A stretch of 43,601 nt of DNA from Bacteroidales bacterium M5 (GTDB taxonomy: Bacteria > Bacteroidota > Bacteroidia > Bacteroidales > Muribaculaceae). Below, piece by piece: positions 7,023 through 16,032 of the stretch (position 1 is the stretch's first letter; every line of letters begins with the position of its first letter). Where the stretch lies: positions 1 to 43,601 of the forward strand of contig LUJP01000040.1 of the NCBI GenBank assembly GCA_001689535.1, read 5' to 3'. The notes beneath the pieces are model-generated. The model worked only from the letters and a program-made list of their open reading frames with translations. It made no database searches and was not told where the DNA came from. The translations under genes were made by a program, and so were the position numbers.

Positions 7023-8198
7023 TCAGGCTTTCTTTTTGGGGATGAAGCGATTGGTGAGCCAGCGGCGCACGGGTTCGTCGTAGAGTTTGAGGCAGACCCA
7101 TGCCACGAGGATGTTGAACAGGATTACTCCGATGGCCACGGGCCACGTTTCGGCCAGCGTCCAGGTTTTGTTTTTGATCATCCACGCGTAGAACAGATAC
7201 ATCACCGGATAGTGCGTGATGTAGACCGGGAAGGAGATGTCGCCGAGGAATTTGCAGATGGACGACGATAGGCGGTCAGTAGTTGTGCCGGAAGCTCCTA
7301 TCCACACCAGAATGGGGAAGATGGCTATTATGCACAGCGATTCGTAAAGGCCGTTGAGGCTGATGGAGCCGTCGCTGGGAATGTAGGGCACGGAGAAGAG
7401 CACGAGCAGTATCACGGTGCATATCCAGAAGGCGCCTCTGATCCGCTTCTGGCGGAAGATGCGCGAGAGGAAGATGCCCATGGTGAAGGGGAACAGCATG
7501 CGTATGGATCCGGTTAGGAATCCGTTCTCGGCCATTGTCCAGCCCACGCTCAGGCAGTCGGCGCCGCTTATGTCGGTCCAGGTCATGTAGCATAGCGCCA
7601 CGCCCAGCAGGGCCGCGAGAATGCCCACCACCAGAGTGGAGCAGCGGCGGATGACGAGGGCGTAGACAAGGTTGCCGATGTATTCGAAGAAGAGCGACCA
7701 TGCGGGGCCGTTGAGGGGGAATGCCTCGCCGTTACCGCGCACTTCATACATGCCGCCGGGAAGAGCCGGGATGAAGAGCATGGCACAGAGCAGGGCCGTC
7801 ATTATGCCGCCTGTGGGCATCTTGGTGCCGTCCCACTGCTCGGCTCCCTGGATGAGGAAGCACACCAGACCTATCAGGGCGCCCATCACCACCATGGGAT
7901 GCAGGCGGATGAGGCGCCGCTTGATGAAGCTGCCGGTGGTGAGGCTGCTGCCCCAGCGGTCGTCGTAGGCATAGCCTATCACGAAACCTGAGAGGATGAA
8001 AAAGAAGTCTACGGCGAGATAGCCGTGGTTGATCGAGTCGATTATCGGCGCTCCGCTGGCGAAGGCGAAGCCTTCGTGGACGTGATACCAGAGAACGAGC
8101 AGGGCGGCCACGCCGCGCAGGCCGTCGAGCAGCTCATAATGGGGCTTTGAGTCGGGGAACTGCGCCGACGGGCGCAGACCGGAAGGTGATAAAGTCAT
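7023..8198 (-). CDS. Acyltransferase-3 (OafA/YrhL-type) membrane protein
   Basis: Integral membrane acyltransferase that would transfer acyl groups (often acetyl) to a sugar of a surface polymer or small glycan. The family signature is at the N-terminus: YELLDGLRGVAALLVLWYHV, with the family's conserved first-helix histidine at H39, followed by FFFILSGFVIGYAY (about 70-85) and an arginine-rich segment (KRRLIRLHP). About ten hydrophobic segments follow to the C-terminus, which ends in a lysine-rich tail. The length of 391 residues is normal for stand-alone members. It lies 74 bp downstream of the Crp-like regulator with its own promoter element, so it may be an independent unit. The substrate is not predictable. 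Confidence 0.9.
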   Translation of the reverse strand: MTLSPSGLRPSAQFPDSKPHYELLDGLRGVAALLVLWYHVHEGFAFASGAPIIDSINHGYLAVDFFFILSGFVIGYAYDDRWGSSLTTGSFIKRRLIRLHPMVVMGALIGLVCFLIQGAEQWDGTKMPTGGIMTALLCAMLFIPALPGGMYEVRGNGEAFPLNGPAWSLFFEYIGNLVYALVIRRCSTLVVGILAALLGVALCYMTWTDISGADCLSVGWTMAENGFLTGSIRMLFPFTMGIFLSRIFRQKRIRGAFWICTVILLVLFSVPYIPSDGSISLNGLYESLCIIAIFPILVWIGASGTTTDRLSSSICKFLGDISFPVYITHYPVMYLFYAWMIKNKTWTLAETWPVAIGVILFNILVAWVCLKLYDEPVRRWLTNRFIPKKKA

Positions 8199-8232
8199 GG
8201 TGTTATGATGGTGATTGGTTTGATTTTAGCCG

Positions 8233-8240
8233 CAAAGTTA
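8233..8240 (-). promoter_or_regulatory. -7 promoter element for the acyltransferase
   Basis: TAACTTTG on the minus strand matches TAnnTTTG, 34 bp before the ATG at 8198 and just after the Crp-like gene's stop. Confidence 0.55.
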
Positions 8241-8272
8241 AGTAAAAAGAACCGTGAAGTTCTTGACGCAGG

Positions 8273-8860
8273 TCAAAATCGTTTGCGCAGACGGCTCAGT
8301 GTGGAGGGGGAAATGCCGAGATATGAGGCTATGTGGCCCAGGTTGGCGCGGCGGCACACCTCGGGAAACTGATTGCGGAAAGCAAGATAGCGCTCGGCGG
8401 CGGTGAGGGTGAGCCCTTCCTTGTGGGAGCGGTGCAGGCGGCGGTATTCGTTCTGATGTATCACCCGGCTCCAGTTGGCCAGGTCGAGGCGCGTCTCCCA
8501 GAGGCGGCGCAGGTCACCGAGGGCTATGGCAAAGGCTGTCACAGGCTCTATGGTCTCCACGTATTCCTCGCTCAGTGTGCCGTAATACAGTTCGTCCATG
8601 CTGAACACGATGCCGCCTTCTGTGGAGAACGAGGTAGTGATTTCCTCGCCGTCGACCATCCAGTAGGAGCGCGTCATCCCTTTCTCGATGAAATAGGCTT
8701 TCCCTGCGGCCACTCCCTCGCGCACCAGGCGGTGGCGCTTGGGAAAACTGCAGGGCGTCACCAGGCTCATAAGCTCGGCTACCGATTCGTCGCTCACAGG
8801 CCACGCCCGCCGTATGGCAGCTATTACCGTGGGCATGGATATGTGGGGTTGTTCAGGCAT
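8273..8860 (-). CDS. Crp/Fnr-family transcription regulator
   Basis: The 195-residue protein has a cyclic-nucleotide-binding-like beta-roll (about 30-125: FPKRHRLVREGVAAGKAYFI, then IEKGMTRSYW) and a C-terminal helix-turn-helix (ANLGHIASYLGISPSTLSRL, about 172-191). It ends right after the recognition helix, as is common for short Bacteroidetes members. There is no cysteine cluster like that of Fnr, so direct Fe-S sensing is not supported; residues needed for cAMP binding are not evident either. It starts 27 bp after the E1-like gene at the end of the suf operon and may be transcribed with it, which raises the possibility of a role in iron, sulfur or redox control. That link is only positional. 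Confidence 0.87.
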   Translation of the reverse strand: MPEQPHISMPTVIAAIRRAWPVSDESVAELMSLVTPCSFPKRHRLVREGVAAGKAYFIEKGMTRSYWMVDGEEITTSFSTEGGIVFSMDELYYGTLSEEYVETIEPVTAFAIALGDLRRLWETRLDLANWSRVIHQNEYRRLHRSHKEGLTLTAAERYLAFRNQFPEVCRRANLGHIASYLGISPSTLSRLRKRF

Positions 8861-8887
8861 GGTATTCTGTGGCTGGGAGAGGCGGAA

Positions 8888-9604
8888 TCAGCGCAGGGCT
8901 ATCCGGGAGAATTGCATTGTGAGCACGTCGAAGCGCAGCATGCAGTCGGTAAGCAACGTGCCCACTCCTGTAATCCATTTGATGGCTTCGGCGGCCTGTA
9001 TGCAGCCCAGGATGCCCGGCACCACTCCGAATGGTCCGGAAGGAGGCCCGGCGGGGTGTTCCACCGCATCGGGGCCGTCGGGGAAAATATCGGAGAATCT
9101 CACTGAACCGGGGAGCACGGTCATGGTCTGTCCCTCGAAGGCCGATATGGCGCCGTGACTGTAAGGCTTTCCGGCGGAAAGGCAGGCGCGGTCCACAAGG
9201 AATTTGGTGACGAGACTGTCCGACGCCTCGATAATGAAATCATAGTCCGCCATTATATCCGCGATGTTTCCCTGGGTGAGCATCAGGGGATAGGTTACGG
9301 TCTTCACATGCGGGTTGAGCCGCTCCATGCGGCTGGCGGCGCTTTCCACCTTGAGCCGCCCCACCGAGGGCGTGTCGTGGATTATCTGGCGCTGCAGGTT
9401 GGATTCGCTCACGGTATCGGCGTCGGCTATCCCGATGGTGCCGATTCCGGCTGCAGCAAGATACAGGGCCACGGGCGAACCGAGGCCTCCTGCTCCGATA
9501 ATCAGCACCGACGCGTCCTTGAGCTTCTGCTGCCCTTCAGGCCCTATCTCTGGCAGGGAGATGTGGCGTGCATAGCGGCTGAGTTCGTCGGGGGTAAGAT
9601 TCAT
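8888..9604 (-). CDS. ThiF/MoeB/HesA-family E1-like adenylyltransferase
   Basis: These proteins use ATP to adenylate the C-terminus of a ubiquitin-like sulfur carrier (MoaD, ThiS and similar). The start resembles MoeB (LSRYARHISLPEIGPEGQQK), with the nucleotide loop IGAGGLGSP at about 36-44, the adenylation-site pattern NLQRQIIHD (about 75-83), and a C-terminal GILGCIQAAEAIKWITG. Unusually, the two CxxC zinc pairs of MoeB/ThiF are missing: the position of the first pair reads VLPGSVRFSDIFPD. I chose the ATG at 9604; the frame could open at a TTG at 9628, overlapping sufS by 8 bp. It is the gene directly after sufS (16 bp), so it is probably part of the suf operon. The sulfur-carrier partner is not in this window. 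Confidence 0.85.
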   Translation of the reverse strand: MNLTPDELSRYARHISLPEIGPEGQQKLKDASVLIIGAGGLGSPVALYLAAAGIGTIGIADADTVSESNLQRQIIHDTPSVGRLKVESAASRMERLNPHVKTVTYPLMLTQGNIADIMADYDFIIEASDSLVTKFLVDRACLSAGKPYSHGAISAFEGQTMTVLPGSVRFSDIFPDGPDAVEHPAGPPSGPFGVVPGILGCIQAAEAIKWITGVGTLLTDCMLRFDVLTMQFSRIALR

Positions 9605-9620
9605 GTCTGTTACAGGATTT

Positions 9621-10847
9621 TCATTCAAGCATCGCGGCCACTCGCGTCAGCGCCTCTATGAATCGGTCGCACTCCTCCTTGGTGTTGTAAAGCGCAAACG
9701 AAGCCCTCACCGTTCCTTCTATGCCCAGAGCCTGCATGAGAGGCTGGGCGCAGTGATGGCCGGTGCGCACGGCTATTCCCAGCTTGTCAAGGAGCATTCC
9801 GGTGTCGTAATGATGGGCTTTGCCTATCAGGAACGATATTATGGCTGTTTTGCCCGGCGCGGTGCCGAATATGCGCATGCCGGGTATCTGGAGCATGCGC
9901 GGCGTGGTGTAGCGCAGCAGCTCCTCCTCGTGGGCGGCCATAGCCTCTATTCCCACGGATTCTATATAGTCAATGGCGGTATGGAGGGCGGCGATTCCCA
10001 CATAATCAGGCGTGCCGGCCTCGAATTTGAAGGGAAGGTCGGCGTAGGTGGTGTGCTCGAATGTAACGTGGCTTATCATCTCGCCTCCGCCCTGATAGGG
10101 AGGCATGCGGTCAAGAAGCGATTCGCGGCCGTAGAGCACGCCTATGCCAGTGGGGCCATACATCTTGTGTGAGGAAAACACGTAGAAGTCGGCGTCAAGC
10201 CGCTGCATATTGAGGCGCGTGTGGGCCACGGCCTGCGCGCCGTCTATCAGCGCCACCGCTCCGGCCTCGTGGGCCAGACGGACGATTTCATCCACGGGGT
10301 TGACGGTGCCCAGCACATTGCTCACGTGGGTCACCGATACCATTTTGACACCTCCGCGGGCAAGGATGGCGCGGTAGGCATCCATATCCAGCGATCCGTC
10401 GGCAAGCATCGGCACCACTTCTATCTCTATGCCGCGGCGGTCGCGCAGCAACTGCCAGGGCACAATGTTGGCGTGATGCTCCATGACGGTGAGCACCACG
10501 CGGTCGCCCGCTTCAAGAAGCTGTCCATAGCTCGAGGCCACAAGGTTGATGGCCTCGGTGGTGCCGCGTGTGAAGATGATCTCGCGGTCGGAGGCGGCGC
10601 CTATGAGGCGTGCCACCCTCGAGCGGGTGGCCTCCATCATGGAGGTGGCTTCCTGGGAGAGCGCGTGGACGCCGCGGTGCACGTTGGCCTTGTGGTTGAA
10701 ATACACATCCTCTATTTTCTCCACCACGCATCGGGGCGTCTGCGACGATGCGGTGTTGTCGAAATAGATAAGCGGACGGCCGTAGACGGTGCGGTCAAGC
10801 ACCGGGAAGTCGCGGCGGTATATCAGAGGGTCGAATGGTCGGGACAT
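9621..10847 (-). CDS. sufS: Cysteine desulfurase SufS
   Basis: PLP enzyme that takes sulfur from cysteine for Fe-S cluster assembly. The product is 408 residues. The PLP-binding lysine is K228 in SSHKMYGPTG, the cofactor-contacting aspartate and histidine are in LIDGAQAVAH, and the persulfide cysteine is C366 in RTGHHCAQPL; the short loop around this cysteine marks the SufS (group II) type rather than IscS. It starts 19 bp after sufD and is followed 16 bp later by the E1-like gene. No SufE or SufU partner is visible in the window. Confidence 0.97.
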   Translation of the reverse strand: MSRPFDPLIYRRDFPVLDRTVYGRPLIYFDNTASSQTPRCVVEKIEDVYFNHKANVHRGVHALSQEATSMMEATRSRVARLIGAASDREIIFTRGTTEAINLVASSYGQLLEAGDRVVLTVMEHHANIVPWQLLRDRRGIEIEVVPMLADGSLDMDAYRAILARGGVKMVSVTHVSNVLGTVNPVDEIVRLAHEAGAVALIDGAQAVAHTRLNMQRLDADFYVFSSHKMYGPTGIGVLYGRESLLDRMPPYQGGGEMISHVTFEHTTYADLPFKFEAGTPDYVGIAALHTAIDYIESVGIEAMAAHEEELLRYTTPRMLQIPGMRIFGTAPGKTAIISFLIGKAHHYDTGMLLDKLGIAVRTGHHCAQPLMQALGIEGTVRASFALYNTKEECDRFIEALTRVAAMLE

Positions 10848-10866
10848 GGCTTTGGAGAGTATATGG

Positions 10867-12240
10867 TCAGGATTCGCGGCAGGCGGTGCGGCATGTGGCG
10901 CAGGCGCCGAGGGTGCCCTGGAAGCGTTTCTCTACCAGATGGCGCAGGCGGTCGCGCAGCCCTTCTATGGCCACGCCGTCGATAACGTCGGTCATAAACG
11001 CCTGCATGAGCATCGTGCGCGCTTCCTGAGCGGGGATACCGCGAGTCTGCATATAGAAGAGGGCTTCGCTGTCGAGCTGGCCCGTGGTGGCGCCGTGGGA
11101 GCATTTCACGTCGTCGTTGTAGATTTCGAGCTGGGGCTTGGCGTGCATGCGCGCTCCGGCCGAGGCAAGGATGTTGCGGTTGGTCTGGTAGGCGTCGGTG
11201 AACGGGGCTGCGGGATCCACGTAGATTCTTCCGGAGAACGCGCCGGTGGCGTCGTCGTCGAGCACGTATTTGTAAATCTGGTTGCTGTGGCAACGGGGAG
11301 CCAGATGGCGCACTGACGTGAGATTGTCGGTGTGGGATTTTGCGGAGCCTATGGCCATTCCGGCGAGATGCGTGTGGCATCCCGGAGCGTCGAGCGTCAC
11401 GCTGAAGTCGTTGCGCGTGGTGCCGTTGAGCAGCGTCACCGTTCCTCCCGCCAGGTGTGAGCCGGCTTTCTGCGAGGCAAACACCATGGAGTGGCGCGAT
11501 GTGAGCGGAGAAGATTCCTCGATGTCGTAATAGTCAAGCGATGAATCCTCGCCCATGAAAATCTCTATTACCTGCGACGACAGATAGGCTGTGCTTTCCT
11601 CGGCCGCGTCGGGCTGTGTGTGGTCGCACACGAGAATCTGGGCCTTCGCACCCTTGCCGAGCACCACGAGCACTCGCCGCGCCGCCATGAGCGGTGTGGG
11701 CGAATGGAATATGTTGACGAGCTGCAGGGGCTTTTCTACCGTCACGCCGTCGGGCACATAAATCATCACGCCGTCCTGCGCCAGAAGGGTGTTGAGGGCC
11801 ACGGCGGGGTTGCCGAGAGGCGCCAGGGCGCCGTAATGGCTTTCCACCAGGGCCGGATGCTCCTGGGCGGCTTTGCGCAGGGAGCAGAAGAGCACCCCTT
11901 CGGGAAGGTTGGACACGAGGGTGGATGAGGGAACGAAAGCGTCGTTCACCACTATGCCAAGGAGGGTGGAGAGATTGGGGACGTCGCAATGGAACGTGGC
12001 CGCCACATCCACGGGTATGGCCACGCGGTTTATATTCACACCGAGATCGGGGGCATACATGGCCCGCAGGTCGGTGCGTTCATAGTTTTCCGAACCGCGC
12101 GCCGGCAGTTGCGCTCCTCCCTCGGCCTGCAGGGCGCTGAGGGCGGCGGGGCGCAAGGCGTTGAGCGCCGGAGCCGAGCCGGCGTCGACGGTGGCCGCGT
12201 GGTCGGTATATAGCTTTATGTATTGGTCAAGCGGATTCAT
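10867..12240 (-). CDS. sufD: Fe-S cluster assembly protein SufD
   Basis: Component of the SufBCD scaffold complex, pairing with SufB and docking two SufC ATPases. The product is 457 residues. The C-terminal half holds the beta-helix core shared with SufB (HLAPRCHSNQIYKYVLDD, SGRIYVDPAA) and the family-typical KCSHGATTGQLDSEALFYMQ followed by RGIPAQEARTMLMQAF. The N-terminus is divergent, as usual for SufD. It follows sufC by 7 bp, indicating tight co-transcription. Confidence 0.96.
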   Translation of the reverse strand: MNPLDQYIKLYTDHAATVDAGSAPALNALRPAALSALQAEGGAQLPARGSENYERTDLRAMYAPDLGVNINRVAIPVDVAATFHCDVPNLSTLLGIVVNDAFVPSSTLVSNLPEGVLFCSLRKAAQEHPALVESHYGALAPLGNPAVALNTLLAQDGVMIYVPDGVTVEKPLQLVNIFHSPTPLMAARRVLVVLGKGAKAQILVCDHTQPDAAEESTAYLSSQVIEIFMGEDSSLDYYDIEESSPLTSRHSMVFASQKAGSHLAGGTVTLLNGTTRNDFSVTLDAPGCHTHLAGMAIGSAKSHTDNLTSVRHLAPRCHSNQIYKYVLDDDATGAFSGRIYVDPAAPFTDAYQTNRNILASAGARMHAKPQLEIYNDDVKCSHGATTGQLDSEALFYMQTRGIPAQEARTMLMQAFMTDVIDGVAIEGLRDRLRHLVEKRFQGTLGACATCRTACRES

Positions 12241-12247
12241 TGGCTTC

Positions 12248-13015
12248 TCAGTGTGATGTGTCTACCTGCTCTTTGATCCAGTCGTAGCCCCGCTCCTCAA
12301 GTTCAAGGGCGAGCTCGGGACCGCCGGTGCGTACTATGCGGCCTTTGTAGAGCACGTGGACAAAGTCAGGCTTTATATAGTCGAGCAGACGCTGGTAGTG
12401 TGTTATCACTATTGTGGCGTTGCGGTCGGTGCGGAGCTTGTTTACACCTCCGGCCACGATGCGGAGCGCGTCGATGTCGAGACCCGAGTCGGTTTCGTCG
12501 AGGATAGATATCTGAGGTTCGAGCACGGCCATCTGGAAAATCTCGTTGCGTTTCTTCTCTCCTCCGGAGAATCCCTCATTGACCGAACGGGATGCAAGCT
12601 TGTTGTCGAGCTCCACTACAGAACGTTTCTCCCTCATCATTTTAAGGAATTCCGTGGCGCTCATCGGGAGTTGGCCGAAATACTCTCGCTTGGCATTGAC
12701 TGCGGCCCTCATGAAGTTGACCATCGACACGCCGGGAATCTCCACCGGATACTGAAACGAGAGGAAAAGGCCCTCGTGGCTGCGGTCCTCGGGCGAGAGG
12801 GCCAGCAGGTCAGTGCCGTGGAAATCGACGGTGCCTTCGGTGACGGTGAAAGCGGGATTTCCGGCGAGTACCTCGCTGAGGGTGCTCTTTCCGGAACCGT
12901 TGGGCCCCATTATGGCGTGGACCTCTCCGCGGTTCACTGTGAGGTTTATGCCCTTGAGTATTTCCTTGCCTTCTATTCCGGCATGGAGGTTTTCTACTTT
13001 GAGAAGCTGGTTCAT
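12248..13015 (-). CDS. sufC: Fe-S cluster assembly ATPase SufC
   Basis: ABC-type ATPase that powers the SufBCD scaffold. The product is 255 residues from the ATG at 13015 (MNQLLKVENLHAG). Walker A is GPNGSGKST (37-45), the ABC signature is the SufC-type FSGGEKKRNE, Walker B leads into the SufC-specific ILDETDSGLDIDAL, and the switch histidine is in VITHYQRLL. Lack of membrane segments agrees with a cytosolic role. The frame stays open upstream into the end of sufB (to 13360), but that part is the antisense-like second frame of sufB and lacks family similarity. It lies between sufB (50 bp) and sufD (7 bp). Confidence 0.97.
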   Translation of the reverse strand: MNQLLKVENLHAGIEGKEILKGINLTVNRGEVHAIMGPNGSGKSTLSEVLAGNPAFTVTEGTVDFHGTDLLALSPEDRSHEGLFLSFQYPVEIPGVSMVNFMRAAVNAKREYFGQLPMSATEFLKMMREKRSVVELDNKLASRSVNEGFSGGEKKRNEIFQMAVLEPQISILDETDSGLDIDALRIVAGGVNKLRTDRNATIVITHYQRLLDYIKPDFVHVLYKGRIVRTGGPELALELEERGYDWIKEQVDTSH

Positions 13016-13065
13016 ATAGCGGTATGAGATATTTATACTATGATTGGAAAATACGTCCGCGGTGG

Positions 13066-14577
13066 TTATCCCACGGAGCCTTCTAGCGTTATGGCCAGAA
13101 GCTTCTGCGCTTCCACGGCAAATTCCATAGGGAGCTTGTTCATCACCTCCTTGGCGTAGCCGTTGACAATGAGGCCCACGGCTTCTTCGGTGGGTATGCC
13201 GCGCTGGTTGCAGTAAAAGAGCTGGTCTTCCGAGATTTTGGATGTGGTGGCCTCGTGCTCCACAATGGCGGTGTCGTCCATCACATCGATGTAGGGGAAG
13301 GTATGCGCGCCGCATGTCGACGACAGCAGCAGGCTGTCGCACTGGGTGTAGTTGCGGCATCCGGTGGCTCCCGGCGCTACTTTTACAAGGCCGCGGTAGG
13401 AGTTCTGACTATATCCGGCCGAGATACCTTTGCTCACGATGGTGCTTCGGGTATTGCGCCCCAGGTGGATCATCTTCGTTCCGGTATCGGCCTGCTGGCG
13501 GTTGCGGGTCACGGCCACGGAGTAGAATTCGCCCACGGAGCCTTCGCCGGCCAGAATGCAGCCGGGATATTTCCATGTGATAGCCGATCCGGTCTCGACC
13601 TGCGTCCAGGAGAGTTTCGAGAAATCGCCCCGGCAGAGGCCGCGCTTGGTCACGAAATTATATACGCCTCCGCGCCCCTCGGCATCACCCGCATACCAGT
13701 TCTGGACGGTGGAGTATTTTACTTCCGCACGGTCTTCCACTATAATCTCCACAATGGCGGCGTGGAGCTGGTTTTCGTCGCGCTGCGGGGCGGTGCAGCC
13801 CTCGAGATAGCTCACATATGAGTCGTCATCGGCCACAATGAGCGTGCGCTCGAACTGTCCCGTGCCTGACGCGTTGATGCGGAAATAGGTTGAGAGTTCC
13901 ATCGGGCAGCGTACGCCCTTGGGGATATATACAAAGGAGCCGTCGGAGAACACGGCGGAGTTTAGCGCTGCATAGAAGTTGTCGCGGTAGCTCACCACTT
14001 TGCCCAGATATTTGCGCACTAGGTCGGGGTAATCCTTCACAGCCTCTGATATGGAGCAGAAGATTATGCCCATGTCGGCGAGCTTCTCGCGGTGGGTGGT
14101 CTTGACGCTCACGGAGTCCATCACGGCATCCACGGCCATTCCCACCTGCAGTTTCTGCTCTTCCAGCGGAATGCCGAGTTTGTTGAAGGTGTCGAGAAGC
14201 TCGGGGTCGACCTCTTCGAGCGATTTGGGCCCTTCTTTCTTCACCGGCGCTGCGTAATAGCTTATTGCCTGGAAGTCGATTTCGGGTATGTCAAGATGGG
14301 CCCAGTGGGGAGGGGTGAGCGTGAGCCAGTAGCGGTAGGCCTTCAGGCGGAATTCGAGCAGCCAGTCGGGCTCTCCTTTGCGGGCGGAGATAAACCTTAT
14401 CACGTCCTCGTTGAGACCCTTGGGGATGATCTCCGTGTCGATGTCGGAGGAAAAACCATATTTATAGTCGCCCGAAACCGCGCTGTCAATGTCGCTGCTG
14501 CCCGATATGCGTGTGCCGGGGGTATCAGGCTTGCAGGGTTGCGGCGCAGGCGATGGGAATTTAGATTCTTTGTCCAT
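13066..14577 (-). CDS. sufB: Fe-S cluster assembly scaffold SufB
   Basis: Core scaffold of the SufBC2D complex on which Fe-S clusters are built. The product is 503 residues from the ATG at 14577 (MDKESKF); a GTG at 14601 would add eight residues. Visible family blocks are KPEPDWLLEFR-like text (GEPDWLLEFRLKAYRYW), HREKLADMGIIFCS, VPKGVRCPMELSTYFRIN in the form YIPKGVRCPMELSTYFRI, YLEGCTAPQ, KYSTVQNWYAGD, and the C-terminal EDQLFYCNQRGIPTEEA. It is the first gene of the suf cluster and is preceded by a promoter element, so it probably sets expression of sufBCDS and the E1-like gene. Confidence 0.97.
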   Translation of the reverse strand: MDKESKFPSPAPQPCKPDTPGTRISGSSDIDSAVSGDYKYGFSSDIDTEIIPKGLNEDVIRFISARKGEPDWLLEFRLKAYRYWLTLTPPHWAHLDIPEIDFQAISYYAAPVKKEGPKSLEEVDPELLDTFNKLGIPLEEQKLQVGMAVDAVMDSVSVKTTHREKLADMGIIFCSISEAVKDYPDLVRKYLGKVVSYRDNFYAALNSAVFSDGSFVYIPKGVRCPMELSTYFRINASGTGQFERTLIVADDDSYVSYLEGCTAPQRDENQLHAAIVEIIVEDRAEVKYSTVQNWYAGDAEGRGGVYNFVTKRGLCRGDFSKLSWTQVETGSAITWKYPGCILAGEGSVGEFYSVAVTRNRQQADTGTKMIHLGRNTRSTIVSKGISAGYSQNSYRGLVKVAPGATGCRNYTQCDSLLLSSTCGAHTFPYIDVMDDTAIVEHEATTSKISEDQLFYCNQRGIPTEEAVGLIVNGYAKEVMNKLPMEFAVEAQKLLAITLEGSVG

Positions 14578-14666
14578 AAAACTATAGGATGATGTGTCCA
14601 CAGTTGTTCAGAAATCAACAACAATCGTGCGCCGCCTATGGTTGGACGGCGCATGACAGGCGTTTG

Positions 14667-14674
14667 CAAAATTA
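14667..14674 (-). promoter_or_regulatory. -7 promoter element for the suf operon
   Basis: TAATTTTG on the minus strand matches TAnnTTTG, giving a predicted transcript start near 14660 and a leader of about 80 bases before the sufB ATG. No -33 TTTG is evident at the usual spacing. No clear IscR-like or Fur-like palindrome was found. Confidence 0.55.
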
Positions 14675-14689
14675 ACAAAAAACCGCGAA

Positions 14690-15466
14690 TTATCGTGCGG
14701 GGAGTATGAGTTTCACCACTATGGGCCGGTGGTCACTCTGGATGGGTGCGTCAACTACCTCTGCCGATAGCACTTTGGCGCCCTTTACGCCGGGACGTTT
14801 GAGCTCGGTGATGTAGTCGATGATGTCAACGGGCGTGTCGGCGGGGATTGTCGGTGCCGTGATGTCGCTGAGCACTGTGAAATTTTGACGGAAATTCAGC
14901 ATGAAAGGCTCGTCGGGCGTGGAGTTGAAATCACCGGCCAGGAACACGGGCTTGGCGGCATCCTTCACAGCGTCGAGAATGATTTTCAGTGACGCGTCGC
15001 GGTCGGCCTCGGTGAGCGACAGATGGGTGGCGCAGTACACATAGTCCTCGAATTCGCAGATAAGTATTGTGCGCTGCTCCTCTCGTCCGGGAAGCTGCAT
15101 TCTTTTTACCGTGAGAGGCTCGCGGCGTGAAAGCATGCCTATACCGTAGCGTCCGCCGTCGTAGTCTATGGCGGGAGCATAGGTGGCGTGCATTCCGAGC
15201 TTTTCGGCAAGCAATCCCAGCACATATGTACCGCCGGAACGGCCTGTAACGGAGTCTACTTCTTCCACTGCCACAGCATCGGGTGCCGCGGTGGCAATCA
15301 CGGATGCCGTGCGGTCAATGTCGCGCACGTTGTCCATGCCCAAACCGTTGCGGATGTTGTAGGACATAAGGGTTACTTTGCGTGGCGACGATGCGAATGC
15401 TGCCGGAAACACGGCGAGAATCAACAGGCATATTATCGTTTTGAGAATCATGTTGCTTGTTTTCAT
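14690..15466 (-). CDS. Endonuclease/exonuclease/phosphatase-family secreted hydrolase
   Basis: The 258-residue product has an N-terminal signal peptide (about 1-25) and the full EEP fold pattern: MSYNIRNG (about 34-41, metal-site Asn), AVEEVDSVTG (catalytic Glu), AGDFNSTPDEPF (Asp/Asn pair) and the closing SDHRPIVV (Asp-His). The family cleaves phosphodiester or phosphoester bonds in nucleic acids, phosphoinositides or sphingomyelin; the substrate cannot be named. Export suggests a periplasmic target. It starts 1 bp from the end of the upstream cvpA-like gene, so the two probably share a transcript. Confidence 0.9.
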   Translation of the reverse strand: MKTSNMILKTIICLLILAVFPAAFASSPRKVTLMSYNIRNGLGMDNVRDIDRTASVIATAAPDAVAVEEVDSVTGRSGGTYVLGLLAEKLGMHATYAPAIDYDGGRYGIGMLSRREPLTVKRMQLPGREEQRTILICEFEDYVYCATHLSLTEADRDASLKIILDAVKDAAKPVFLAGDFNSTPDEPFMLNFRQNFTVLSDITAPTIPADTPVDIIDYITELKRPGVKGAKVLSAEVVDAPIQSDHRPIVVKLILPAR

Positions 15467-15467
15467 T

Positions 15468-15995
15468 TTAATGTTGTTTTATGTTTTTTGGTTGGAGTTC
15501 GGTCGTATAGTGTTTTATGAAGCCCAGTGTCTTGGGGGCGATGGATTCAACAGCCTCGACCACTGACGAGGGGCGCGCCAGGGCCTGCGTGTCCGGCGCC
15601 ACGGCCATCCATGCGTTGAGAGCCAGGCTTATCACGAGCATCCATTTGAATGCCATGAACAGGGCGCCGGCAATGGCATTTAGCGGCCCGAGCTTCACAA
15701 CAGTGATGGCCCGGTGGATCATGCGCGACAGGAGCCACACGAGCATCCACACTATAAGGAACACTCCCGCACATCCGGCAATCACGCATATATATCTGTT
15801 AAGCTCGCTTCCGTCGGCCGAAACGCCCAGCAGCTGCGCGGCAAGTGCCGTGGCCTGCGGCATGAATACCCGGCATGCTATTATGGCCGCAATGATTGCG
15901 GCAAATGAACCGAGCTGCTTCACGAAGCCTTTGCTTCCTCCGGCAATCAGCGCAGCGACGAAGATTACAATTATTATTATAGTTAATGTGTCCAT
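15468..15995 (-). CDS. CvpA-family membrane protein
   Basis: The 175-residue protein has hydrophobic segments at about 3-20, 25-45, 65-90 and 105-130. It carries the CvpA-like GxxKGFVKQLGSFAAIIAAI pattern after the first helix and the basic loop RMIHRAITVVKLGPLNAIAGA. CvpA proteins are inner-membrane proteins linked in E. coli to colicin V production and envelope stress tolerance; the molecular role is unclear. I chose the ATG at 15995 because the frame upstream (to 16025) runs into the promoter element. It is immediately followed by the EEP hydrolase gene. Confidence 0.88.
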   Translation of the reverse strand: MDTLTIIIIVIFVAALIAGGSKGFVKQLGSFAAIIAAIIACRVFMPQATALAAQLLGVSADGSELNRYICVIAGCAGVFLIVWMLVWLLSRMIHRAITVVKLGPLNAIAGALFMAFKWMLVISLALNAWMAVAPDTQALARPSSVVEAVESIAPKTLGFIKHYTTELQPKNIKQH

Positions 15996-16024
15996 TGAAG
16001 ATGGGTGGGAAAAATATCTTACCA

Positions 16025-16032
16025 CAAAGTTA
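16025..16032 (-). promoter_or_regulatory. -7 promoter element for cvpA-like/EEP operon
   Basis: TAACTTTG on the minus strand matches TAnnTTTG, 29 bp before the ATG at 15995. Confidence 0.55.

Noticed and set aside
13016..13360. N-terminal extension of sufC
   Set aside because: The extension overlaps sufB in another frame and is Arg/His-rich; SufC proteins begin at the position corresponding to 13015.
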